Part shown: positions 38,637 through 48,072 of the stretch, piece by piece
How positions within the stretch are numbered: the first letter of the stretch is position 1
How the letters are laid out: each line of letters opens with the position of its first letter
Assembly: GCA_016713525.1 (NCBI GenBank)
Contig: JADJOZ010000001.1
Location: forward strand, 496,001 to 560,000
Origin: Bacteroidota bacterium
GTDB taxonomy: Bacteria; Bacteroidota; Bacteroidia; AKYH767-A; OLB10
DNA: 64,000 nt
Direction: 5' to 3'
The notes under the pieces: generated by a model
Seen by the model: the letters and a program-made list of their open reading frames with translations, nothing else
Told to the model about the DNA's origin: nothing
Database searches by the model: none
Program-made: the position numbers and the translations under genes

Positions 38637-41484
38637 ATGAAAAAATTTCTCTCACTTGCAGTACTTATTCTTTGCTTATCGGGAAAACTGCTTGCTCAAA
38701 CAGGTTCCATCAGTGGCCGGATAATGGATGGAACAACCAAAACACCATTACCTGGTGCCAGTGTTGTAATTGATGGTACCACTCAAGGTGCTATGACAGA
38801 TCTGGATGGTTTGTTTAAAATTACCGCAGTACAACCCGGAAAAGTTAATTTGAAAATCAGTTATGTTGGTTACGTTACTCAATTGCTTTCAGGAGTTGAA
38901 GTTACAGCAGGTAATGAAACCAAGATTGAATTAAAACTTATAGAAAATGTTAGTCAGTTGCAAGGTGCTGATGTAGTTGCGCAAAGAAGTACGCATACAG
39001 AAAATGCAGTGATGATGGAAGTAAAGCAAAGTGAACAAATTATAAGTGGTGTTTCGAGTCAGCAAATTGGACGATCGCAAGACCGTACTGCTAGTGAAGT
39101 GATACGACGGATACCCGGAGTTACATTAATGGAAAATGGATTTGTGATGATCCGCGGGTTGAATGAACGTTACAACACTGTTTTGCTGAATGGTATAATT
39201 GCACCCAGTATGGAAGCCGACAAAAAAGCATTTGCGCTGGATGTTATTCCTGCCGGAATGCTCGATCGTTTAATGATATATAAAACGGGGTCTCCCGGAA
39301 CTTCCGGGTGAGTTTGCCGGAGGTGTCATTAAAGTGGTTACCAAAAATGTTTCTGAAGAAGATGAGTTTACTGTTGGTTATACCAGTGGTGTGAAAGCCA
39401 ATACCACCTTCAACGATTTTTATCAGGCACCAAAGGGGAATTCAGATTGGTTGGGAAAGGATGATGGAACCAGAAGTTTGCCCGGAAGTTTTCCTACCAG
39501 TTTGTATGATGTTAAAGATCCTGGTCAGTTAGCTGATTTAGGAAAGAAATTGCCGAATGCATGGACTTCAGCAAAAATTCAGGCAGCTCCCGATCAAAGA
39601 TTCAGTGCTTCCTTGATAAAGAATTTAAAGTTTGGCAAAATGAAAGCTGCGAATATCACTGCATTACAGTATGGCATGACTTTCGATTCTTATGAAGCAC
39701 AAAATCTTGGTTTCAATTCATATGATCTGAATACGCAACAAAGCGATACTATTTACGATTATAATGACCGCATGTATCGTGAGAATGTTAGATTGTCATT
39801 ATTACACAACTGGACATTCCTGGTATCACCGGCAACTAAAATTGAATTCCGGAATTTCTTTAATCAGCAAGGTTCCAACCAATCTATTTTGAGAACAGGT
39901 TCTAACTTTGAAGAAGGAAGTCTTGTTAAGAGTTATGCTTACCGTTATCAGGAGCGTACTGTTTACAGCGGACAGTTACATGGCTCACATGAAATTAATG
40001 CCAATAGAACCAAAATCGACTGGACAGCAGCTTATTCCTATTCACATTCGGCAGAACCTGATTTCAGAAGAATCAGAACAAAGAAAGACATCGGTGCAGC
40101 AGCAGACAGTATCCCTTATCAGGTTGTAATTGCTCCTTCAGCTTCAACTATTGATGCCGGAAGATTTTATTCCGACCTCACTGAAAATACCGGTAGTGGG
40201 GCACTTGATTTTGAACATGCTTTAAAATCGAATGCTGATTTATTGATACCTAAATTCAGAGCCGGTGTTTATGTGGAATCAAAACAGCGTGAATTCAGTG
40301 CCCGTTGGATGTCATATAAACAATCGAAAATCACAGGTTTCGATAATTCACTTCTTTATTTGCCACTCGATCAGATTTTCGCTCCTGAGAACATTAATGA
40401 TTCCACGGGATTTAAATTGGAAGAAGGAACTAATCCAAGTGATAAATATAGTGCATACAATTCGCTTACTGCAGGTTATGCAGCTTTATCGTGGCCGATC
40501 ACTGAGAAATTCAATGTTTCCGGTGGTGTAAGAATTGAGCATAATATTCAACAATTAGAAAGTCGTTCATATTCCAACGCAAAAATTACAGTCGATAATA
40601 CCATCACTAGTATATTACCTTCCATAAATCTCTCTTACAATTTTACTGAGAAAATGCTGGTTCGTGTAGCTTATGCACAATCTGTTAATCGACCTGAATT
40701 CAGGGAACTGGCACCATTTGCATATTATGATTTTACATTTAACAATGTGTTAAGTGGTAATAGCGAATTAAAGACACCAACCATTCAGAATTTTGATCTA
40801 AGATGGGAACTATATCCGTCGAACAGTGAAATGATATCAATTGGTGCTTTCTACAAAGATTTTCACAATCCGATTGAAATGTTTTTTGTTCCCGGTTCTG
40901 GTTCCGGTGGGACAAGAAACTTCACTTACAACAATGCTGATAACGCTACGAGTTTAGGTTTTGAAATTGAAGTTAAGAAGTATTTTATTTCATTTTTTGA
41001 TACAACAGGAAAAGATCAGGGATTGTTCATTCGTCGTTTTGTTAGTCGTTTAGGTTTAAGTGCCAATGCAGCCTGGATTGTTAGTGAAGTAAAATTGGGT
41101 GATAAAGCTGTTGGACAGAGTGAAAACAGACCGATGATGGGGCAATCGCCATACATTTTTAATGTTGGACTATTTTTCTCGAATGTAGAAAAGAAATTCC
41201 AGGTTACTGCTTTGTATAATACCATAGGGAAGCGAGTTTTTGCAGTGGGCACTTATGGAACTCCCGATATTTACTACATGCCCCGAAACCTTTTTGATTT
41301 GACCGTTACCAAAGGGATTGGAAAAAATCTCGAAATTAAAGCAGGTGTGCAGGATTTGTTTGCGGAGGATGAAGTTTATCAACAAGATTCCAATGAAGAT
41401 GGTAAGATAAATTCCACAGATGAAAAGGTGTTTGTGGTCAAAAGAGGGGCTTCTTATTCTCTTGGTTTTAATTTAAAATTCTGA
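38637..41484 (+). CDS. TonB-dependent receptor (one frameshift)
   Basis: About 948 residues after correction, outer membrane. Signal peptide (ending KLLAQ), carboxypeptidase-regulatory-like domain (about 23-105: GSISGRIMDGTTKTPLPGAS), plug (about 130-240: ASEVIRRIPGVTLMENG, VMIRGLNERYNTVLLNG), then the 22-strand barrel, with VNRPEFRELAPFAYYDF and a final strand ending GFNLKF. A C run at 39294-39296 seems one base too long. With two C the frame reads KTGSPELPGEFAGGVIKVVTKN, the expected plug end. Phased TTAAC repeats upstream and polyP genes before it point to phosphate or organophosphate uptake, by inference. Confidence 0.92.
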
Positions 41485-41538
41485 TTGATTTCATTTCATT
41501 TTCAGCTAAGCACCGATTTATTTAAATCTGAAGATGAA

Positions 41539-41577
41539 TTAACCTAATCACTATTTAGTTTTAATGTTTAAGTAACA
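41539..41577 (+). promoter_or_regulatory. Candidate Pho box, lipoprotein partner
   Basis: TTAACC (41539), TTAATG (41561) and GTAACA (41572): steps of 22 and 11 bp. The unit expected at 41550 is not conserved. Weaker than the others. Confidence 0.45.
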
Positions 41578-41623
41578 TTAACACCCTTAATTTGCCTCTG
41601 AAATCAAACATAAAATAGTAATC

Positions 41624-42994
41624 ATGAACATGAAACAAACTTCAAAAAGAATCGCAAGAATCAGCAGTATGATGCTGACCATGCTTGCCCTTGCCGCAAT
41701 CACCATCGTGGGATGTAAAAAAGATGATGATGATGAATCAACACCAACCCCTACCGGAACAACTATTGAAATCTCCGGTGACATTACTACTAACACTAAC
41801 TGGACAGCCATCAATAAATATATATTGAAAGGATTCGTTTATGTTAAAGATGGCGCTACCTTAAATATAGAAGCCGGTACCTTAATTAGAGGAGATAAAG
41901 CAACAAAAGGCACTTTAATTATTGAAAGAGGCGGTAAAATTAATGCAGTAGGAACATCTGCGAAGCCTATTGTGTTTACTTCTAATGAAGCTGTTGGAAG
42001 CCGTTCTTATGGTGACTGGGGTGGCATTATTATTTGTGGCCGTGCACCAATTAACTTGCCTGGTGGCGAAGGAACTGTTGAAGGTGGAACTAATGCACTC
42101 TTTGGTGGAACAAATGCTTCCGATGATTCAGGAAAACTGAAATATGTACGTATTGAATTTTGCGGAATAGCATTTCAGCCAAATCAGGAAATTAATGGTC
42201 TGACTCTTGGAGGCGTTGGATCAACTACCGAAATTTCTCATATCCAGGTTTCTTACAGTGGTGATGATTATTATGAAATGTTTGGTGGAACTGTAAACCT
42301 GAAAAACATTGTTGCTTACCGTGGTTGGGATGATGATTTTGATACAGACAACGGATACATTGGTAAAATTCAATTTGCACTTGCTTTACGCGATAAAGAT
42401 ATTGCTGATCAATCAGGATCAAATGGTTTTGAATCAGATAATGATGGATCAGGAACTACTGCAACACCATACACAAAACCAATTTTCTCGAATGTAACTG
42501 TATTTGGTCCGATGGAGAGTTCATCAACTACCATTAATTCACTTTACAAAAGAGCTGCTCACCTGAGAAGAAATACACAAACCTGTATTTATAATTCTGT
42601 TTTTGCAGGATATCCTACAGGATTATTCATCGATGGATCTGCAACAGAATCAAATGCTGCTGCCGCTGATCTGCAATTCAGAAATAATATCATTGCAGGT
42701 TGTACAACTCCATTAGCTGCAAGTGCATCTTTTGATATTCAGGCATGGTTCGATACTCCGGCATTTGCCAATACACTTCTTACCAATTCAACAGATATTC
42801 AATGTGGGTATCCGTTCGATTTACTTTCACCTGAGTTTTTGCCACAAGTTTCTTCACCATTGTTGAGTGGTGCCGATTTCACTAACAGCAATCTGCAAGG
42901 CTTCTTTACTTCTGTTTCTTATCGTGGTGCATTTGGTACTACCGACTGGACAGATGAGTGGTGTAACTTTGATCCACAAAATACTGCTTACTAA
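41624..42994 (+). CDS. Surface lipoprotein, partner of the TonB receptor
   Basis: A 456-residue lipoprotein: lipobox ITIVGC (Cys31), acidic linker KKDDDDEST, then beta-helix-like repeats (ILKGFVYVKDGATLNIEAG, GTLIIERGGKINAVGT, SYGDWGGIIICGRAP). The rest has well-spaced Cys and ends DEWCNFDPQNTAY. It follows the TonB receptor by 139 bases, has its own phased repeats and its own terminator. The pairing resembles SusC/SusD logic, in which a surface lipoprotein supplies ligand to the barrel, but the fold is not SusD-like. Exact ligand unknown. Confidence 0.85.
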   Translation: MNMKQTSKRIARISSMMLTMLALAAITIVGCKKDDDDESTPTPTGTTIEISGDITTNTNWTAINKYILKGFVYVKDGATLNIEAGTLIRGDKATKGTLIIERGGKINAVGTSAKPIVFTSNEAVGSRSYGDWGGIIICGRAPINLPGGEGTVEGGTNALFGGTNASDDSGKLKYVRIEFCGIAFQPNQEINGLTLGGVGSTTEISHIQVSYSGDDYYEMFGGTVNLKNIVAYRGWDDDFDTDNGYIGKIQFALALRDKDIADQSGSNGFESDNDGSGTTATPYTKPIFSNVTVFGPMESSSTTINSLYKRAAHLRRNTQTCIYNSVFAGYPTGLFIDGSATESNAAAADLQFRNNIIAGCTTPLAASASFDIQAWFDTPAFANTLLTNSTDIQCGYPFDLLSPEFLPQVSSPLLSGADFTNSNLQGFFTSVSYRGAFGTTDWTDEWCNFDPQNTAY

Positions 42995-43022
42995 AATATT
43001 ATTAATAGTTGGGTTTATTAAT

Positions 43023-43057
43023 AAAGGAGTCACCTCTGAGGTGGCTCCTTTTTTTAT
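43023..43057 (+). terminator. Intrinsic terminator
   Basis: Stem AAAGGAGTCACC / GGTGGCTCCTTT (one T-G pair) followed by T7, 29 bases after the lipoprotein stop. Confidence 0.88.
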
Positions 43058-43219
43058 ATTCCGGTATATTGATTGAGTAATTGCAGCCGGTATTTCCACA
43101 CCGTTAAATAACCATTAAAATTTAGTCCTAAAAACCTTATATTGTATTGATAAGCAATATATTAAGAGAGTAGAGTTTCTTCAATCACCGAAAGCCTTCC
43201 CTTATGTCCTCATTTTTTG

Positions 43220-43227
43220 TAACTTTG
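43220..43227 (+). promoter_or_regulatory. -7 box
   Basis: TAACTTTG matches TAnnTTTG, 19 bases before the ATG at 43246. Confidence 0.55.
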
Positions 43228-43245
43228 TCAGGAAATTAAACTAAA

Positions 43246-46200
43246 ATGAAGTTCTTCAGGGTAGGCATTACCATATTGATTTTGCTTTTTTGCGCCCATG
43301 TTTCCGTTCAGGGTCAGGTTACTGTGGCAGGGGCTGCAGCCGCTACTCCGAATGGGGTTTATCCAACTTTAGGTGCAGCTTTTACGGCTATTAATGCAAC
43401 CAATCAGGCCGGATTGGCTATTACACTTACTATTACTGCCAATACCGTTGAAGGTGCCGGGGCTGTTTTGCTGCAAAATGCAGGTCCATGGGCTTCTTTA
43501 ACCATTCAGCCTGCAGGTAATGTTTCAGTTACAGGGAATCTGGCCGTTCCGTTAGTAGATTTAAATGGTGCCGATAATGTTTCCATCAACGGAATTAATT
43601 CCGGAGGTAATTCGCTTATCATTTCAAATACCAGCACATCCACTGTGGCATCTACTATCAGATTTGTGAACGATGCTCAAAACAATACGGTTACGAATTG
43701 CTCCATTCGCGGTGCTGGTACCGGAGTTCCGACTACATCCAATGACGGTGCGGTAATATTCTTCTCAAGTACAGGTGCACCTGGAGGAACAGGGAATGAT
43801 AATATTATCATCAGCAATAATGATATTTCTGCTTCAACAACAATTCCTTTTGTGCTTATCAAAGGGTATGGAACCACAGCAAACGCCAACAGTAATATTA
43901 CTATCAGTAACAATCTGATACACGATTTCTTCTCAACAGTTAACTCTCATTGTCGCGGTATTTATATTGGTTCAGGAAATACAGCATGGACGATCACCGG
44001 AAACAGAATTTATCAAACTGCCGACCGTCAGTGGTTGTCAAGTGGTAATAATGTTTATTCCTGTATTGAAATCACCAATGCTGTGAGCGGTAACGGAAGT
44101 AATTTTCAAATTACCAATAATGTTCTTGGCTTTCGTGATGCAGCCGGAACTGGTTACACGGTATTGAAGAATGGCGGAACTTCCGCTACTAACATTGCTT
44201 CTAATCTTCAAGTCATAATTTTCAACGCTACCGGTTCTGTAAATAATTTGATTTCCGGAAATACAATTGGAGGGTTTGATTTGATGTCGAGTCGCGCCAC
44301 AGCAACAGCAAATGAAAATATTTTCATTGGTATTTTTATCCGGACCGGAACAGTTTCAGTTACCAACAATACTATTGGTTCAGGCAGTAGTTCCAATTCT
44401 ATATTGATTCGTTCAACAGCAACTACTGCGCCGGCTCCGGTTCCTGCAGCTGGAATTTATGTAAGGGGAGCCAATCCTGTAACGGTTATCGGAAATGTGA
44501 TAGGAGGATTAACGTTTTCATTTATGAGTCCGGGCAGTACCGGAAGTGACCGTATATCCTTTATTGGTATTTTTTCAGATAATACCAACCAAACATTCAT
44601 CAGAAATAATGTCATTGGTGGTTCTAATTCCTCTAACATAGTCATGCCATATCTGAATGCACGTTTAGTTGGAATTCAATGTTCAGGTGGTTCAGGAGGA
44701 GGTATTTCGAAAGTTACAGGGAATAAAGTTTACAATCTGGTACACACTGGAGTCCGTACAGCATTTACTGGACAAAACTCTAATGTGGCAGGTATTTTGT
44801 TGGCTCCCGGCAATGTGAACGATTCTATTGCGCAGGATACAATTTTTAATTTGTCATCCACAGCTGCAACTGCATCAGGAAATAAATCACTGACTGGAAT
44901 TTATGTGGATGCGCCTGCCGGTGGAGCAGGAGTAGTAGTCAGCAAAAACTATATCCATAGCTTAACCACGCCGGGTGGGCCCGGATCAATTACCGGAATT
45001 AATACCAGTGCCGGCAAAACACGAATTCATAATAATATGATTTCTGTGGGTGCAGGACAAACAGGTGCCGATATCATTTATGGAATAGATCAAAACCTTG
45101 CTACCACGACTGAAATTTATTTTAATACGGTTAAAGTTTCCGGTGTATCTTCCGGAGTGAATACTGCTGCGTACCGGGCAAATTGTACAACTACTTTCCC
45201 TGGAATTTGCACATTGAGAAATAATATTTTTTACAATGATCGGGTAGGTATTTCCTACGGATTACAAATTAGTACCTTCACCACTTACACCGGTGATCAC
45301 AATTTAATTTATGGTACACGGTATGGTTTTTATCAGGGAGTTGCTTATCTGCTTCAGGCAAATTGGTTCGCTATTACCGGACAAGAGCCACTGACCACTT
45401 CGATTAACAGCACCATGACTTTTATATCTGCAACCGATCTGCATACCAATGATCAGATCATCCGCGGAGCAGGAATTGCTATTGCAGGTATTAATGATGA
45501 TATCGATAATTTTGTTCGTGGTACTTGTATCGACATCGGAGCCGATGAATTTGATCCTTCAACAATTCCCGGAACAGTTTATACCTGGACCGGTGGAGTA
45601 AATGATTCCTGGTGCGAACCCTGTAACTGGGATCGTGAAGTAGTGCCACTGCCTGCTAACAACGTTATCATCAAAGATAAATGTTTGAATTATCCTTTGC
45701 TCCAGGCAGGATGTGGAAATCAACAGGTAAATGATTTAACCATACTTCGGAATATTTCACCTTTCTACAGTGGAAAACTCGACTTTGGAACTTATACACT
45801 TGCAGTAACTGGTAATGTCGATATAGAAGGAACCTGTTCCTGCACCGGGACTACCAATGCTTCCGTTACAACAGAAGGTTTGTTGGATCTTATTTCAACT
45901 ACATCTCAACAGACATTAAACATCAAAAGCAGTAATGGAAATTATCCCGGTTATCTGTGTAAACTTCGCATCAACAAAACAGCTCCCACAGGAGTTGCCG
46001 GTGTAAATCATGAAGCCATCTTAAAAGGTAATTTGAACATCGAATATCATTTAGATATCACCAATGGTGTGCTGCTTTCACAAAATGGCGCAACTTATGA
46101 TGCTGATGAATTTACTGCAAACAATTTTAAAACGATCAATATCTTTAATACCGATCCTGCATCTGTTACACGACAAACTATTGGTGCTCAAAATACAAAC

Positions 46201-47463
46201 AACGGCTTTTTCATGGGACGATTGAACAGAAATATTGCTGCAGGAGTTAATCCGGGTCAATATTTGTTCCCTCTTGGATTCCGGACAACAGGCGGAAGTG
46301 GAGTAGTGGGCGATTATTTATACACACCTTCATTACTCGATTTTACCAATGTAACAACATCCAATTATGTTGCAGGAACATTTTTAAATAACAACAATAA
46401 CGGCACTGTTGATGGATCCGGAATCGGATTTACCGGTCATGGATGCTTCAATGCACTTGAAATTGATGATGCAGGCGGAAATACTGCAGTTAGCTGTATT
46501 GGAAAAGAAATCGATATGATGGCACAGCACTACTGGGATTTTTCTGAAGGAACACCTCCCGCATCAGATGGCAATCCTGTGCCTTCAGCCGGTGCATTGG
46601 GTGCTGTTTCATTCGATATGCAATGTTCTGGAGATGTTTATGCATTACCAGCTAATGATGGCCTCGCCGGTTCTCAATTGCGTTTAATGAATCGTGCCAA
46701 TGTGGTTATTCCGGGTAATGCTGGACAAGGACCGTGGGCTTCGAATGCCGGTACACATGCCGGAGCAAATATCAGCGCCAACACCGGAATTGCCATGTAC
46801 AGTAATGCCTTGCTACAAGGTGCCCGTAGGAATGCAGTTACCTCATTCGGTGGCTATGGTGCAGCCGGAAATGGCGATTCTCCTCTACCGGTTGAATTGC
46901 TATATTTTGATGCAGAGAAACAAAAAGATGGAACCGTTAATTGCATCTGGGCAACTGCATCGGAAATAAACAGTGATTATTTTATTGTAGAAGTTGCAAC
47001 TACTCTTGATAAAAATGGAAATCCATTATTCAGCAACTTAGGTACCGTGAAAGCTGCTGGATTTTCAACCAATACCATCAGTTATAATTTTATCGATCCT
47101 GCAAGTTATAACGGTATTGTTTATTACCGCTTAACTCAAATTGATTTTGATGGCAGTGCTGTTGTTAGTCATATAGTAGCAATCCGGTTTGATCACAGCG
47201 GAATGGCATTTCAATTGATAGGTGTTGATCCTAATCCTGCACTTCATGAATCGGTTTTAACAATTTTTTCATCTGAAGAAAAACAAATTGCTTTGCAATT
47301 GACAGATGCAACTGGAAGAATAATTTTAACCAGAACCGTTTCATTATCGGATGGAATGAATACAATTCCTCTTTTTGAAAATCAAAAACCGGGTGCAGGT
47401 GTTTATTTCCTGAAAGCCGGAGATCATACATTCTCTGAAATGTTGAGAATAGTGATTCTGTAG
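43246..47463 (+). CDS. T9SS-exported beta-helix protein
   Basis: A 1,405-residue secreted protein. Signal peptide (ending VSVQGQ), then right-handed beta-helix repeats (about 30-780) rich in N-N-x-I-x-G turns such as NDNIIISNNDIS, SNITISNNLIHDF and VIGNVIGGLTF, the fold of pectate-lyase-like proteins, but no obvious lyase active site. A second beta region has TWTGGVNDSWCEPCNWD (about 785-800) and further Cys. The end (about 1325-1405) is a type A sorting domain (VDPNPALHESVLTIFSS, GRIILTRTVSL, AGVYFLKAGDHTF), so T9SS carries it to the surface. Adhesin, sheath or polysaccharide-binding protein; enzyme activity unproven. Confidence 0.88.
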   Translation: MKFFRVGITILILLFCAHVSVQGQVTVAGAAAATPNGVYPTLGAAFTAINATNQAGLAITLTITANTVEGAGAVLLQNAGPWASLTIQPAGNVSVTGNLAVPLVDLNGADNVSINGINSGGNSLIISNTSTSTVASTIRFVNDAQNNTVTNCSIRGAGTGVPTTSNDGAVIFFSSTGAPGGTGNDNIIISNNDISASTTIPFVLIKGYGTTANANSNITISNNLIHDFFSTVNSHCRGIYIGSGNTAWTITGNRIYQTADRQWLSSGNNVYSCIEITNAVSGNGSNFQITNNVLGFRDAAGTGYTVLKNGGTSATNIASNLQVIIFNATGSVNNLISGNTIGGFDLMSSRATATANENIFIGIFIRTGTVSVTNNTIGSGSSSNSILIRSTATTAPAPVPAAGIYVRGANPVTVIGNVIGGLTFSFMSPGSTGSDRISFIGIFSDNTNQTFIRNNVIGGSNSSNIVMPYLNARLVGIQCSGGSGGGISKVTGNKVYNLVHTGVRTAFTGQNSNVAGILLAPGNVNDSIAQDTIFNLSSTAATASGNKSLTGIYVDAPAGGAGVVVSKNYIHSLTTPGGPGSITGINTSAGKTRIHNNMISVGAGQTGADIIYGIDQNLATTTEIYFNTVKVSGVSSGVNTAAYRANCTTTFPGICTLRNNIFYNDRVGISYGLQISTFTTYTGDHNLIYGTRYGFYQGVAYLLQANWFAITGQEPLTTSINSTMTFISATDLHTNDQIIRGAGIAIAGINDDIDNFVRGTCIDIGADEFDPSTIPGTVYTWTGGVNDSWCEPCNWDREVVPLPANNVIIKDKCLNYPLLQAGCGNQQVNDLTILRNISPFYSGKLDFGTYTLAVTGNVDIEGTCSCTGTTNASVTTEGLLDLISTTSQQTLNIKSSNGNYPGYLCKLRINKTAPTGVAGVNHEAILKGNLNIEYHLDITNGVLLSQNGATYDADEFTANNFKTINIFNTDPASVTRQTIGAQNTNNGFFMGRLNRNIAAGVNPGQYLFPLGFRTTGGSGVVGDYLYTPSLLDFTNVTTSNYVAGTFLNNNNNGTVDGSGIGFTGHGCFNALEIDDAGGNTAVSCIGKEIDMMAQHYWDFSEGTPPASDGNPVPSAGALGAVSFDMQCSGDVYALPANDGLAGSQLRLMNRANVVIPGNAGQGPWASNAGTHAGANISANTGIAMYSNALLQGARRNAVTSFGGYGAAGNGDSPLPVELLYFDAEKQKDGTVNCIWATASEINSDYFIVEVATTLDKNGNPLFSNLGTVKAAGFSTNTISYNFIDPASYNGIVYYRLTQIDFDGSAVVSHIVAIRFDHSGMAFQLIGVDPNPALHESVLTIFSSEEKQIALQLTDATGRIILTRTVSLSDGMNTIPLFENQKPGAGVYFLKAGDHTFSEMLRIVIL

Positions 47464-47468
47464 ATTAT

Positions 47469-47900
47469 TTATTTTTTTGCGAAAACTGCAACCTGTCTTT
47501 TTTGTATAAATAAAGTTAAAGAATTTTTATTGATTGCAATGGAGTCGGTTTTTGACAAACATTCAATAAAATCTTTTTCCAGATTTCCTTTGCCAAAACA
47601 CATATAACGGGTGGCTAATGCCGGATGTAAAGAGATTTTGTCGCTTGTCATACTGAAATTCCCCGACAGCTTATTACAACCCGAAAATCCCGATAAAGCA
47701 TTTGTTTGATGATCGAAATATAGCTCCGGTGCAGGATCAGTGATTTGGTGTCCTGTAAATTCAGTCAGATGCCAGGATGTGTTGGTCAGCAACGGATCAT
47801 TGTTATTTGTTTCGGATTTACCGCTGGTACACGATTCAATTCCGGTTGCAATGATGATCAGCAGCAATACAAATGGGATTAACCGATATTTATTATTCAT
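47469..47900 (-). CDS. META domain lipoprotein (HslJ-like)
   Basis: A 143-residue lipoprotein with lipobox GIESC (Cys24), then one META domain (about 38-140): LTNTSWHLTEFTGHQI, LSGFSGCNKLSGNF and FIQKRQVAVFAKK. Relatives (HslJ) are heat-inducible envelope proteins linked to novobiocin resistance in E. coli. It is convergent with the beta-helix gene, 5 bases from its stop. Function here unknown. Confidence 0.85.
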   Translation of the reverse strand: MNNKYRLIPFVLLLIIIATGIESCTSGKSETNNNDPLLTNTSWHLTEFTGHQITDPAPELYFDHQTNALSGFSGCNKLSGNFSMTSDKISLHPALATRYMCFGKGNLEKDFIECLSKTDSIAINKNSLTLFIQKRQVAVFAKK

Positions 47901-48031
47901 GGTAGTTTGAAATGCAGGTTGATGACAAATGCATTTTACGGATTGAAATTACCTGAATATAAGGTTAAGTTTTTGTCAAATGAATATTCGTAGCCTTCTG
48001 ATTAACAGATGCTGCTCTGCAGGATGCAAAT

Positions 48032-48066
48032 AAAAAAAGCGACCTTGTCGAAGGTCGCTTTTTTTA
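48032..48066 (-). terminator. clpB terminator
   Basis: Stem AAAAAAGCGACCTT / AAGGTCGCTTTTTT around GTCG. Ends the clpB transcript on the minus strand. Confidence 0.9.
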
Positions 48067-48072
48067 TTTTAA

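Noticed and set aside
43102..43118. Further Pho box before the beta-helix gene (TTAAAT and TTAAAA 11 bp apart)
   Set aside because: Both units are poor matches in AT-rich DNA and lie over 100 bases from the promoter box.
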